Origin: Aurantiacibacter rhizosphaerae
GTDB taxonomy: Bacteria > Pseudomonadota > Alphaproteobacteria > Sphingomonadales > Sphingomonadaceae
Assembly: GCF_009807005.1 (NCBI RefSeq)
Contig: NZ_WUBR01000001.1
Location: forward strand, 1,054,001 to 1,118,000
Reading direction: 5' to 3'
Length of the DNA stretch: 64,000 nt
The translations under genes and the position numbers were made by a program. Position 1 is the first letter of the stretch. Every line of letters begins with the position of its first letter. Under the pieces are notes generated by a model. It saw only the letters and a program-made list of their open reading frames with translations. It ran no database searches and was not told where the DNA came from. Of this stretch, positions 19,203-27,239 are shown piece by piece.

Positions 19203-19682
19203 TCAGCCCTTGGTCTTGTTGCCCGCGACATGCGCGGCGATGGAATCGAGTTCCGGAATATCCTGCAGGAAACGATCGAGCGCTTCGGTCACCAATTGCT
19301 GTGCGCTGCACGATTGCATCGTGCTGGCGAGCCGCAATTTCAGGTGGCGTTCGTTATCGAGGCGCAGCGTGAATGCGGCGCGGCGGCCCTGATCGGCGGC
19401 CTTCTGGCGCGGCCTTGGCTCGGCCTCCAGCGATACCGGCGTACGCTTGTGAGCGAAATCATTGGCAGCGTGGAGTTGTACCACGCCATCATCGTCACCC
19501 ATGTCGTTCCAGCCCAGGTCGGACTGGCTTTCGGCCAGGTCATCGAAATCGTCGCCCAGTTCGGCAACGCGATCGTTCTGGGTAAGCTGGGCGCGCATGG
19601 CGGGCTTTGCCGTGCCCTTGCGCGCAAGCAGCATAGGACCGAGCGAGGCGAAATCAGCGGTTTCGGTCATCATGCTACCCAT
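19203..19682 (-). CDS. Putative ribbon-helix-helix protein downstream of ParA
   Basis: A 159-residue protein with a disordered acidic N-terminal part (about 1-90) and a C-terminal segment, RRAAFTLRLDNERHLKLRL followed by two helices, that looks like a ribbon-helix-helix DNA-binding fold: a beta strand with alternating residues, then a helix-turn-helix. Its start overlaps the parA stop (TGATG). A ParA with an RHH partner that has a flexible N-terminal tail resembles ParF/ParG-type partition modules, though here it is chromosomal and the partner is longer. ATG codons at 19673 and 19670 are alternative starts. Confidence 0.6.
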   Translation of the reverse strand: MGSMMTETADFASLGPMLLARKGTAKPAMRAQLTQNDRVAELGDDFDDLAESQSDLGWNDMGDDDGVVQLHAANDFAHKRTPVSLEAEPRPRQKAADQGRRAAFTLRLDNERHLKLRLASTMQSCSAQQLVTEALDRFLQDIPELDSIAAHVAGNKTKG

Positions 19683-20404
19683 CACTGCGCCACGCGGCGG
19701 CCAAAGCCTCCGCCCTGGGCACGGGCTGCGCCATTTGCCTGCGCGGCCTTGCTGCCGGGAGTGGCAAATACGGTGCGGCGGAAATTCTTCTCAAGGCGAT
19801 CGGCAACATAATGCCAAAGCGCCGTGACTTCCTGCGCGCTGCGACCTTCGGGATCGATTTCCATCACCGTGCGGCCATCGATCATGGAGGCGGCAAAATC
19901 GGTGCGGTGGTGAACCGTGATGGGGGCAACTGTGCCGTGCTGCGACAGGGCAACGGCAGCTTCGGAGGTGATCTTGGCCTTGGGCGTTGCACCGTTGACC
20001 ACGAAGATCAGCGGCTTTCCGGCGCGTTCGCACAGATCAACCGTGGCACCAACGGCGCGCAGATCATGCGGGCTGGGCCGGGTGGGTACCACCATCAATT
20101 CCGCCACCGAGATCACCGACTGGATAGCCATGGTGATTGCGGGAGGCGTATCGATCACGGCCAGCTTGAAACCCTGCTGACGCAGGATCGCAAGGTCATT
20201 GGCCAGCCTTGCCACCGTGGTTTGCGCAAAGGCGGGAAATTCCGCCTCGCGTTCGTTCCACCAGTCGGCAAGCGACCCCTGCGGATCGATATCGATAAGT
20301 ACAACCGGGCCAGCGCCAGCGCGCTGCGCCTGGACAGCGAGGTGTCCGGATAGAGTGGTCTTACCAGAGCCACCCTTCTGCGATGCCAGTGCCAAAACGC
20401 GCAA
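19682..20404 (-). CDS. ParA family ATPase, orphan
   Basis: A 240-residue P-loop ATPase of the ParA/MinD superfamily without an N-terminal HTH, so of the small (type Ib) kind. It shows the deviant Walker A QKGGSGKTT (about 9-17), the DIDPQGSLADWW motif and switch-like VIDTPP. Such ATPases form nucleoid-bound or membrane gradients that position DNA or protein complexes. No ParB or parS-like repeat was seen nearby. TTG at 20404 is preferred because an AGGGGGAA ribosome site lies about seven bases upstream and the protein then begins at the first beta strand. First gene of a three-gene operon. Confidence 0.88.
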   Translation of the reverse strand: MRVLALASQKGGSGKTTLSGHLAVQAQRAGAGPVVLIDIDPQGSLADWWNEREAEFPAFAQTTVARLANDLAILRQQGFKLAVIDTPPAITMAIQSVISVAELMVVPTRPSPHDLRAVGATVDLCERAGKPLIFVVNGATPKAKITSEAAVALSQHGTVAPITVHHRTDFAASMIDGRTVMEIDPEGRSAQEVTALWHYVADRLEKNFRRTVFATPGSKAAQANGAARAQGGGFGRRVAQ

Positions 20405-20717
20405 GGCTATTCCCCCTAAGAACAAGCGACCCGACCAAGTCTCAATTACGGGCCTTCGCCTAAGGGCTTCGCAGACTACCGTTTATTTTGAGTTAATTTG
20501 CATTAGCCCCGCATTCGCTTTTTTTGATGGGTGCCTGGGCGTTTTCCGCCTTGGGCCGGGATTGCGCGCAAGGGCAGGGCCGTAAAAATTCCGGCGGATA
20601 AACGCTTTGCTAATGGCTCGTTTACTATGGCATCGTGCATTCGGCCTAACATGATACGTAGCAGGGCCCTTTATAGGGCACCCGGCAAGGCAGGTTACAG
20701 GGGACGTGAGGGTGACA
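20405..20717. promoter_or_regulatory. Divergent promoter region, parA operon / SPOR gene
   Basis: About 310 bp without a convincing gene. It is more AT-rich than the surroundings around 20480-20525 (TTTATTTTGAGTTAATTTGC and a T run). Near the rightward gene an inverted repeat GCCCT-TTAT-AGGGC spans 20666-20679 and includes a TTATAG -10-like hexamer. No certain -35/-10 pair or known operator was identified. Confidence 0.45.
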
Positions 20718-21875
20718 ATGCATAACCGCAGGAATTGCTTGTTTGCGAAAACCGCTGGCGTGCTTGCCATGCTGGCACTTGCCGCGCCCCTGGGGGCCAC
20801 GGTGCGTGATGGTGTGGATGCATGGTCTCGCGGAGATTATGCCGCTGCCGTGGCGCAGTGGCAGGGTCCAGCCGCGGCGGGCGATGCAGATGCCATGTTC
20901 AACATGGGGCAGGCCTATCGCCTTGGCCGGGGTGTGCCGCAGGATATGCAGCAGGCTGAACGCCTTTATCTCGCAGCAGCCCAGGCGGGCCATTTGCAGG
21001 CGGCAGATACCTACGGCCTGATGCTGTTCCAGGACGGGCGCCGCGAAGAAGCACTGCCCTATGTGCTGGCCGCATCGCGCCGGGGCGACCCGCGCGCGCA
21101 ATATCTGATCGGTATCGCCCATTTCAACGGAGACCTTGTGCCCCGCGATTGGGAGCGGGCCTATGCCCTGCTGTCCCTCGCCAATGGCGCAGGCTTGCCG
21201 CAGGCGGGCCCGGCGATCGGGCAGATGGACAATCACATTCCGGTTGAGCAGCGCCAGGCAGGCGTCGCGCTGTCCCGGCAGATAGAGATTGAGGCAGAGC
21301 AGGCGCGCGCAGTGCAGCTGACCGCCGCAGACCTTTCCGCATCGGTGCCCGCAGAAACGCAGGAACTTGCCCAACCGCAGCCGCGGCCCGCAACCGTTGC
21401 ACAAGCTGAACCCAGGCCCAGTTTGGCAATATCGGTTTCGCCATCGGTGGCGGCAGCGCGCGATGCGGTGCTGCAGGCGCGGCAGGCAACAGGCACCGCC
21501 AGCCCCGCAGAGGCGGGCGCCAGCTACACGCAGGAAACAGTGGCGGCAGCACCGGCCCAGCCACGGCAGGCTCAAGTCGCCGCAGCGCGGCCAAGCACCT
21601 CGCCCCCCGCGGCACCTCCTGCCCAAGGCCCTGCGGCGCGCAGCGACGGTCCGTGGCGTGTGCAGCTGGGTGCGTTTGGCGTGCCGGGGAATGCGGAGCG
21701 TTTGTGGAACAGGCTCTCCAGCCGGCCAGAGATCGCCGGACGGCAGCGGTTGCTGCTGAAAACGGGCCGCGTCACGCGCCTGCAGGCGGCAGGCTATGCC
21801 ACGCGGGCAGAGGCACAGACCGCCTGTTCCCGGCTTCAGCGCGCCGGGCAGGAATGCCTTGTTACGCGCAATTAG
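20718..21875 (+). CDS. Sel1-repeat and SPOR domain protein
   Basis: A 385-residue exported protein. A signal peptide (about 1-27) precedes Sel1-like repeats (about 35-170, including DADAMFNMGQAYRLGRGVPQ and GDPRAQYLIGIAHFNGD), then a Pro/Ala/Gln-rich linker (200-300) and a C-terminal SPOR domain (PWRVQLGAFGVPGNAERLW onward). It would act in the periplasm on septal peptidoglycan. It is divergent from the parA operon, whose last gene also encodes a repeat-plus-SPOR protein, so both may act in one process. ATG 20718 has GAGGGTGA upstream; GTG at 20712 and 20706 are alternatives. Confidence 0.8.
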   Translation: MHNRRNCLFAKTAGVLAMLALAAPLGATVRDGVDAWSRGDYAAAVAQWQGPAAAGDADAMFNMGQAYRLGRGVPQDMQQAERLYLAAAQAGHLQAADTYGLMLFQDGRREEALPYVLAASRRGDPRAQYLIGIAHFNGDLVPRDWERAYALLSLANGAGLPQAGPAIGQMDNHIPVEQRQAGVALSRQIEIEAEQARAVQLTAADLSASVPAETQELAQPQPRPATVAQAEPRPSLAISVSPSVAAARDAVLQARQATGTASPAEAGASYTQETVAAAPAQPRQAQVAAARPSTSPPAAPPAQGPAARSDGPWRVQLGAFGVPGNAERLWNRLSSRPEIAGRQRLLLKTGRVTRLQAAGYATRAEAQTACSRLQRAGQECLVTRN

Positions 21876-21989
21876 GTTACCCGCGATGAGATCCTGTCGC
21901 GATCAACTTGCCGCAACATCACACCATCCGCTTCCCTTAATTTTGCGCAGCCGCCATATGGCGTGCTGGTGAATTGAGGGGATGCGGGG

Positions 21990-23270
21990 ATGACAACATT
22001 GGAACAGGCGACACCTGACGGGAATCGCGGCGGTGCATCCCCGGCGACTGCGGCGGAACGCATTGCCAGCCTCGATCTGATCCGCGGCGTCGCCGTGTTG
22101 GGCATACTGGCGGCAAATATCGTCGGTTTCGGTATGCCGTGGTCTGCCTATTCCTGGCCAACCGCTTTCCTGACGGGGCACGATGCCACTTCGGATTGGC
22201 TGTGGGTGGCGCAATTCGTGCTGGTCGACGGGAAGATGCGGGGGCTGTTCACCTTGCTGTTTGGTGCAGGCATGGCCCTGTTCATGGAACGGGCGTGGGC
22301 GCGGGGAGACGGGCTGGGCCTGCAGGCGCGCAGGCTTGCCATTCTGCTGGTGTTCGGCCTGATCCACTTCTTCCTGATCTGGCGCGGCGATATACTGGTG
22401 CTGTATTCGGTGGCCGGGTTTGCCGCCATGTTCTTCCTTCGCATGACCGCTGGCAAGCTGCTGACGCTGGGCCTGATCGGATATGTCGTGGGCGCGCTGT
22501 TTTTCTCGCTCACCCTCGGTTCCACCTATTTCATCACCGAAACGGCCTTTGGCCAGGCGGAGGGGATGGGAGAAGCGCGGGCCGCAGTCGACGCTGCGCA
22601 GCAGCAAGAACTTGACGAGAATGCGAGCGAAATCCCGATCATGCAGGACGGCAGCTACGGCGATATCGTGTCGCACACCTTTGCCGAGCACGCGGCGGAC
22701 CCGATAAATATCATCCTGTTCATGGTGCTGGAAACGGTGCCGCTGATGCTGATCGGCATGGCCTTCTATCGGCTGGGCTGGTTCGATCCCGGCGGGGAAG
22801 TGGGCAGGCGGCGGATGTGGGGCTGGGGGCTGCTGATCGTTGGCACCGTGCTGAACGTGCTGCTGGCCTTGTGGGTGAAGGATGGCGGCTTCAGCTATTG
22901 GGGTACGCAGGCGGCCACGTCCGCCTTTGCCATGTTGCCGCGCCTGCCGATGATCCTGGGCCTTGCCCTGCTGCTGGCAATCTACGGCAGCACCGCAACG
23001 GGCTGGCTGGCGCAGAGACTATCTGCCGCAGGGCGTGTCGCCTTCACCAATTATATCGGCACTTCGGTGCTGATGATGCTGGTGTTCCACCCTTGGGCCG
23101 GGGGCCTGTGGGGCGATCTGACGAGGCCGCAGCTTTATCTGGTGGTGCTGTTTGGCTGGGCGGTGATGCTGGCATGGTCAACACCCTGGCTGGCACGGTT
23201 TCGTTACGGCCCGCTGGAATGGCTGTGGCGCTGCCTCACCTACGGGAGACTGTTTCCCCTGCGGCGATAG
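21990..23270 (+). CDS. DUF418 domain membrane protein
   Basis: A 426-residue polytopic membrane protein of the YeiB/DUF418 family. The N-terminus has the characteristic RIASLDLIRGVAVLGILAANI motif entering TM1, and the C-terminal half holds GRVAFTNYIGTSVLMMLVF and the final YGPLEWLWRCLTYGRLFPLRR, which is the DUF418 signature. About 8-10 TM helices are expected. The cellular role is not established; relation to acyltransferase-3 proteins has been suggested. It stands alone, 113 bp after the SPOR gene. Confidence 0.85.
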   Translation: MTTLEQATPDGNRGGASPATAAERIASLDLIRGVAVLGILAANIVGFGMPWSAYSWPTAFLTGHDATSDWLWVAQFVLVDGKMRGLFTLLFGAGMALFMERAWARGDGLGLQARRLAILLVFGLIHFFLIWRGDILVLYSVAGFAAMFFLRMTAGKLLTLGLIGYVVGALFFSLTLGSTYFITETAFGQAEGMGEARAAVDAAQQQELDENASEIPIMQDGSYGDIVSHTFAEHAADPINIILFMVLETVPLMLIGMAFYRLGWFDPGGEVGRRRMWGWGLLIVGTVLNVLLALWVKDGGFSYWGTQAATSAFAMLPRLPMILGLALLLAIYGSTATGWLAQRLSAAGRVAFTNYIGTSVLMMLVFHPWAGGLWGDLTRPQLYLVVLFGWAVMLAWSTPWLARFRYGPLEWLWRCLTYGRLFPLRR

Positions 23271-23282
23271 GGCTCTCGCTAT

Positions 23283-23301
23283 CTTGCGAATAATTCTCAA
23301 G
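23283..23301. promoter_or_regulatory. Fur-like palindrome upstream of bfd
   Basis: CTTGCGAATAATTCTCAAG is a near-perfect 19 bp palindrome (TTGNGAAT..ATTCNCAA) of the kind bound by alphaproteobacterial Fur/Mur. It lies 65-83 bp before the bfd start, a place suited to iron control. Site assignment is by resemblance only. Confidence 0.6.
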
Positions 23302-23310
23302 AGACTTGCT

Positions 23311-23330
23311 AATGCAAGCCATTCGCATTA
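23311..23330. promoter_or_regulatory. Second Fur-like site upstream of bfd
   Basis: AATGCAAGCCATTCGCATTA is an imperfect palindrome with AATGC/GCATT arms, close to the TGCAAATNATTCGCA pattern of alphaproteobacterial Fur boxes. It begins 10 bp after the first site, suggesting cooperative binding on the bfd promoter. Confidence 0.5.
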
Positions 23331-23365
23331 TTAGGTGCGTGTAGCCTGAGAGAGATTCGAGACGC

Positions 23366-23557
23366 ATGTACATCTGCATTTGCAACGCCATCAAGGAAAC
23401 GGACCTGCGCAAGGCTGCGCGGCAACATCGGGGCGGTGCGGAAAGCGTCTATGCGAAGCTCGGCAAGCGGCCCAATTGCGGGCAATGCCTGGTGGAAGCC
23501 GAAGAGCTGATCACCGAAGAACGCGATGCGATGGCACAGCCGGCGATGGTGGCCTGA
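23366..23557 (+). CDS. bfd: Bacterioferritin-associated ferredoxin
   Basis: A 63-residue [2Fe-2S] protein that docks on bacterioferritin and reduces its haem to release stored iron. The four ligands are C4, C6, C38 and C41 (YICICNAI and RPNCGQC), matching the Bfd-type BFD/NifU-like Fe-S domain. It precedes bfr by 133 bp and has two Fur-like palindromes upstream, consistent with induction under iron limitation. A hairpin terminator separates it from bfr. Confidence 0.93.
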   Translation: MYICICNAIKETDLRKAARQHRGGAESVYAKLGKRPNCGQCLVEAEELITEERDAMAQPAMVA

Positions 23558-23603
23558 CCCTTTCCTGATACGCATTTTCAATAGCGCGTTTTTCTGCGGT
23601 TTT

Positions 23604-23627
23604 ACGCCGCTTTTCCGGCGTCTTTTG
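23604..23627 (+). terminator. Probable rho-independent terminator after bfd
   Basis: ACGCCG and CGGCGT arms with a six-base CTTTTC loop, followed by CTTTT. It lies between bfd and bfr, implying that the two can be expressed separately. Confidence 0.5.
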
Positions 23628-23690
23628 CTTGCCAAGCGCGCCGGTTCCTGACCATCCTGCACCGCGAAACACCCACTCTGGAGGCAGCCC

Positions 23691-24194
23691 ATGAATGGCG
23701 ACGAAAAGGTCATCGAGTATCTCAACAAGGCTCTGACGAACGAGCTGACGGCCATCAACCAGTACTGGCTGCATTATCGCGTGCTGAATGACTGGGGCGT
23801 CTACAAGCTGGCCGAGTATGAGCGGCACGAGAGCATTGATGAGATGAAGCACGCCGACTGGCTGGCCGATCGCATTCTCTTCCTCAACGGGCTGCCCAAT
23901 TTCCAGGCGATCCACAAGCTGAAGGTGGGGGAGACGGTTGAGGAGATCCTCAAGGCCGATCTCGCGCTGGAGCATGAGGCGATACCGCTGCTGCGCGAAG
24001 CGGCCGACTATTGCCAGGAGGCGAAAGATTTCACCTCAGGCGCATTGTTCGAGAAAATTCTCGCCAGCGAGGAAGAGCACGTCGATTTCCTGGAAACGCA
24101 GTTCGACATGATCGAACGCATGGGCATCCAGAATTACGTGCAACTCAACAGCCGTGCCGCGGGTGAGGGCGAGAACGACGCGGGCGCTGGCTGA
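23691..24194 (+). CDS. bfr: Bacterioferritin
   Basis: A 167-residue iron-storage protein forming a 24-subunit shell with haem between subunit pairs. The dinuclear ferroxidase ligands align with the E. coli protein: E18, E51, H54, E94, E127 and H130, and the haem ligand M52 is present (HESIDEMKHAD). A strong GGAGG ribosome site is seven bases before the ATG. It is longer than E. coli Bfr by a polar AAGEGENDAGAG tail. Bfd, its electron donor, is encoded just upstream. Confidence 0.95.
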   Translation: MNGDEKVIEYLNKALTNELTAINQYWLHYRVLNDWGVYKLAEYERHESIDEMKHADWLADRILFLNGLPNFQAIHKLKVGETVEEILKADLALEHEAIPLLREAADYCQEAKDFTSGALFEKILASEEEHVDFLETQFDMIERMGIQNYVQLNSRAAGEGENDAGAG

Positions 24195-24213
24195 GCTTTC
24201 TGGAAAATGCGGC

Positions 24214-24420
24214 CTAGGCGACCCGCCAGTACGGCGCTTGGCGGGGCGACTGCTTTTCTATCGTGGCGACGATCTTGTTGCCCTTGAAAATCTGCGCGGC
24301 TCCGCTGGCGATATTGATATCGGCAACGATCAGCGCCGTGGCAAGATCAGGCACATCCAGGCAAAGCGACTCAGATGCGCCCCTGCGGTCTATGCGCAGT
24401 TCATAGCGTTGCACGTTCAT
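24214..24420 (-). CDS. Small hypothetical protein
   Basis: A 68-residue soluble protein starting MNVQRYELRIDRRG, with a predicted beta-alpha-beta-beta layout (beta RYELRI, helix around PDLATALIVADINIAS, then strands AAQIFKG and KIVATIEK). The size and pattern recall small DUF6894-like proteins, but the match is loose and no function is proposed. A GGAGAGG ribosome site precedes the ATG at 24420. It converges on bfr with a 19 bp gap. Confidence 0.6.
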   Translation of the reverse strand: MNVQRYELRIDRRGASESLCLDVPDLATALIVADINIASGAAQIFKGNKIVATIEKQSPRQAPYWRVA

Positions 24421-24559
24421 CTGCCTCTCCATCGGATGCCTTTCGCATCCTTATGGCGCATCAACGTGTCAAAATTGCGAAGGGTCCTGTCGATTGGCCT
24501 GAAAAACCAATCGTTCTAGCTACTTAATCAGCAAAATTCGCCCGATTGAGGCGAAGGGA

Positions 24560-25072
24560 TCAGCCCGCGCTTTCGCGTTCGCGGCGGCGCGCCAGGATCT
24601 CGCGGCTGCGCTTTCTGCGCTCTCGCGCGGTGGCCGCGGCCATGCTGGTTTCGCGGAAAAACAGCGCCAGCGCCACGGAAAGCTGCGCCATTGTGGCGAT
24701 CCACAGGGCCGCGACAATCGAGCCTATTCGCGGTTCGATAAATGCGCTGATGAACAGGATGGCGATGACGATACAGATCGTCAGCGCGGCCAGTGTGGAC
24801 AGCTTCACGGCGATCTGCGCGAACTGCTGGCGCTGGATCAGCGCGGGCAATTCTTCCACCTCGCGGTTGTCCTCGCCCGCTTCTTCCATCCTCTCGATCA
24901 TCTCGATCCGATCGAACAGCCACGTCAGACGCAAATTCATGATGTTCAGCATCGCGCCGATACCTGCCAGCAGGAAGACCGGCGCAAGGCTCAGTTCCAC
25001 CATCTCCTGCACACGTACGGTGCTGGATGTGCGTTCGATCAGTTCGCCGGTGAGGGAGAGGAAATCAAGCAT
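24560..25072 (-). CDS. DUF2721 family membrane protein
   Basis: A 170-residue protein with an N-terminal hydrophobic helix (about 27-47, LSLAPVFLLAGIGAMLNIM), a charged cytoplasmic hairpin (RIEMIERMEEAGEDNREVEELPALIQR), two further TM helices (about 90-137) and a basic C-terminal tail (RERRKRSREILARRRERE). The order APVFLLAGIGAMLNIMNLRLTWLFDR is diagnostic for DUF2721. Function unknown. It lies 9 bp downstream of der on the same strand, so it is probably cotranscribed. Confidence 0.82.
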   Translation of the reverse strand: MLDFLSLTGELIERTSSTVRVQEMVELSLAPVFLLAGIGAMLNIMNLRLTWLFDRIEMIERMEEAGEDNREVEELPALIQRQQFAQIAVKLSTLAALTICIVIAILFISAFIEPRIGSIVAALWIATMAQLSVALALFFRETSMAAATARERRKRSREILARRRERESAG

Positions 25073-25081
25073 GACGGAAGG

Positions 25082-26566
25082 CTAGTCCCGGCCCTCTCCG
25101 CCGCTGAATTTGCCGCCGCCACCGCGATTGGAATCATACGGGTTCTTGGGGCTTTTCAGCGTCAGCCGAACGGGCACGGCGCCAAAACTCAGGCGCTTGC
25201 GAATATCGTTTAGCAAATAGCGTTCATAGCTTGTGGGCAGATCGTCCAGCCGGGTGCCGAAAATCACGAAACGCGGTGGACGGGTGCCAACCTGCGTGAT
25301 GTAGCGTAGCTTGATGCGCCTGCCGCCCGGCGCTGGCGGCGGGTTCTTGGCCAGCGCATCGTCAAACCAGCGGTTCAGCGCGGCGGTGGGAACGCGGCGG
25401 CTCCATGCCTCGCGCAATTCGAATGCCGCGCCCAGCATGGTGTCCAGCCCCTTGCCGGTGACGGCGGACACCGCGAACAGCGGCACGCCCTTCAACTGCG
25501 ACAGGCCTTCTTCCAGGGCACCCCGAATACCATTGAACAGGCCGCTGGGATCTTCTGCAATATCCCATTTGTTGATGGCCACCATCAGCGCACGGCCTTC
25601 CTCGATCACCTGGCTGGCGATCTTCAGGTCCTGCACTTCCAGGCCGCGCGTCGCATCCAGCAGCAGCACCACAACCTCGGCATAGTCCACGGCGCGCAGG
25701 CCATCCTGCACGGACAGCCGCTCCAGCTTGTCCACCACCTTGGCGCGCTTGCGCATGCCCGCGGTGTCGATCAGCTTGATGACGCGGTCCTCGCCCGTCT
25801 TGGGATCGGTCCATTCCCAATCGATGGCAATGGAATCGCGCGTGATGCCCGCTTCCGGGCCTGTCAGCATGCGATCTTCATCCAGCAGGCGATTGATCAG
25901 TGTGGATTTACCCGCATTGGGGCGTCCTACGATGGCCAGGCTGAGCGGCGCAGCGGGATCAACCTCTTCCAGTTCATCGCCCGCCTCGGCAGCGGCGCGC
26001 GCCTTGTCAGCGGCAATCGCAGCCTCGGCCTCGGCCTCCAGCTGCATCTGATCGGCCTTCTCGTCGATCAGCGGGATCAGCGCGGAATAGAGATCCGCCA
26101 CACCTTCGCCATGCTCGGCGCTGACGGGAATTGGCTCTCCCAGGCCCAGCGAATAGGCTTCCAGAATGCCGCTTTCGCCCGAATTGCCTTCGGCCTTGTT
26201 GGCAATCAGCACGACGGGCACTTCCTGCTGGCGTAACCAGCGGCCAATTTCCTCGTCCAGCGGGGTGAGGCCTGCGCGCGAATCGATTACGAACAGCGCG
26301 GCATCGGCATCTTTCAGGGACACCTGCGTCTGCGCCAGCATGCGGCCGGGCAGGGACCTGTCATCCTCATCCTCCCAGCCTGCGGTATCGACAGCTTCAA
26401 ACTCCAGCCCGGACAGGCCAGCCAGCCCCATCCGGCGGTCACGCGTCACGCCGGGCTGGTCATCAACCAGTGCCAGCCGCTTGCCAACCAGCCTGTTGAA
26501 CAGGGTCGACTTGCCGACGTTTGGGCGGCCAATGATGACCACCTGGGGAATCTTGCGCATTTTCAT
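25082..26566 (-). CDS. der: Ribosome biogenesis GTPase Der
   Basis: A 494-residue GTPase with two tandem G domains that is needed for 50S subunit assembly. The first P-loop is GRPNVGKS (13-20) and the second GRPNAGKS (about 213-220), each followed by its own NKAE/NKWD and DTAG motif; the KH-like C-terminal domain ends in a Gly-rich tail (GGGGKFSGGEG). It is slightly longer than the usual 440-490 residues because of an Ala/Glu-rich linker between the G domains. ATG 26566 and 26560 are both possible. Confidence 0.96.
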   Translation of the reverse strand: MKMRKIPQVVIIGRPNVGKSTLFNRLVGKRLALVDDQPGVTRDRRMGLAGLSGLEFEAVDTAGWEDEDDRSLPGRMLAQTQVSLKDADAALFVIDSRAGLTPLDEEIGRWLRQQEVPVVLIANKAEGNSGESGILEAYSLGLGEPIPVSAEHGEGVADLYSALIPLIDEKADQMQLEAEAEAAIAADKARAAAEAGDELEEVDPAAPLSLAIVGRPNAGKSTLINRLLDEDRMLTGPEAGITRDSIAIDWEWTDPKTGEDRVIKLIDTAGMRKRAKVVDKLERLSVQDGLRAVDYAEVVVLLLDATRGLEVQDLKIASQVIEEGRALMVAINKWDIAEDPSGLFNGIRGALEEGLSQLKGVPLFAVSAVTGKGLDTMLGAAFELREAWSRRVPTAALNRWFDDALAKNPPPAPGGRRIKLRYITQVGTRPPRFVIFGTRLDDLPTSYERYLLNDIRKRLSFGAVPVRLTLKSPKNPYDSNRGGGGKFSGGEGRD

Positions 26567-26623
26567 CTGGCGCAGGTGGAGGGCGCGGGCGCGAATAGCA
26601 AGGGGAAGCCCCCTGCAAACCGC

Positions 26624-27061
26624 TTACCAGCTTCCCGTGTTCTCCATGCTGGCCCACGGTTCCTGCGGGTCCAGAGTGCCATCCTGCAACAGCTCCACGC
26701 TGATGCCGTCGGGCGAACGCACGAAAGCCATGTGCCCATCGCGTGGCGGCCGATTGATGGTGACGCCCGCGTCCATCAGGCGCTGGCAGGTGTCATAGAT
26801 ATTGTCCACGCGGTAGGCGAGGTGGCCGAAATTGCGCCCGCCGTCATAGGTTTCGGGCGCGCTGCCATCTTCAGGGGGCCAGTTATAGGTGAGTTCAAGC
26901 TCTGCCACGTCCTCCTGTCCCGGTGCGGCCAGAAAGATCAGGGTAAAGCGACCCTGTGGCACATCCTTGCGGCGCACCTCTTCCAGACCGATCAGCTTGA
27001 AGAAATCCAGAGTGGCTTCGGCGTCTGTCACCCGGATCATGGTGTGAAGATAATGGACCAT
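26624..27061 (-). CDS. gloA: Lactoylglutathione lyase (glyoxalase I)
   Basis: A 145-residue VOC-fold enzyme that turns the methylglyoxal-glutathione adduct into S-lactoylglutathione. The metal ligands are visible: H6 (HYLHTMIRV), a glutamate in ELELTYNW, H80 (NFGHLAYRV) and E123 (ISVELLQ). [17 protein letters not shown] is the typical GloA core. The ATG at 27061 is the only start that begins at the conserved domain; an upstream-extended frame runs antisense through the porin gene and is rejected. It is 57 bp upstream of der on the same strand. Confidence 0.92.
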   Translation of the reverse strand: MVHYLHTMIRVTDAEATLDFFKLIGLEEVRRKDVPQGRFTLIFLAAPGQEDVAELELTYNWPPEDGSAPETYDGGRNFGHLAYRVDNIYDTCQRLMDAGVTINRPPRDGHMAFVRSPDGISVELLQDGTLDPQEPWASMENTGSW

Positions 27062-27183
27062 CGTTGAAAACTCCGTTTGTCGCTGTGCAGGCGGGGCAAG
27101 ACCCGCGCGCCTGCTTGCAAGCGTGTCAGCGACCTCGATAATGGTCCCGCGCGGCTTAAGCAAATCAAAGGGCGCAAACGAAA

Positions 27184-27211
27184 GGGCCCGCACCATTGCC
27201 GGTGCGGGCCC
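27184..27211 (-). terminator. Rho-independent terminator of the porin gene
   Basis: GGGCCCGCACC and GGTGCGGGCCC form an 11 bp perfect stem with a six-base loop. On the minus strand it is followed by TTTCGTTT, 30 bp after the porin stop codon. Confidence 0.8.
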
Positions 27212-27239
27212 TCCCGTTCCTCGCTTTGCGCGATAGACT

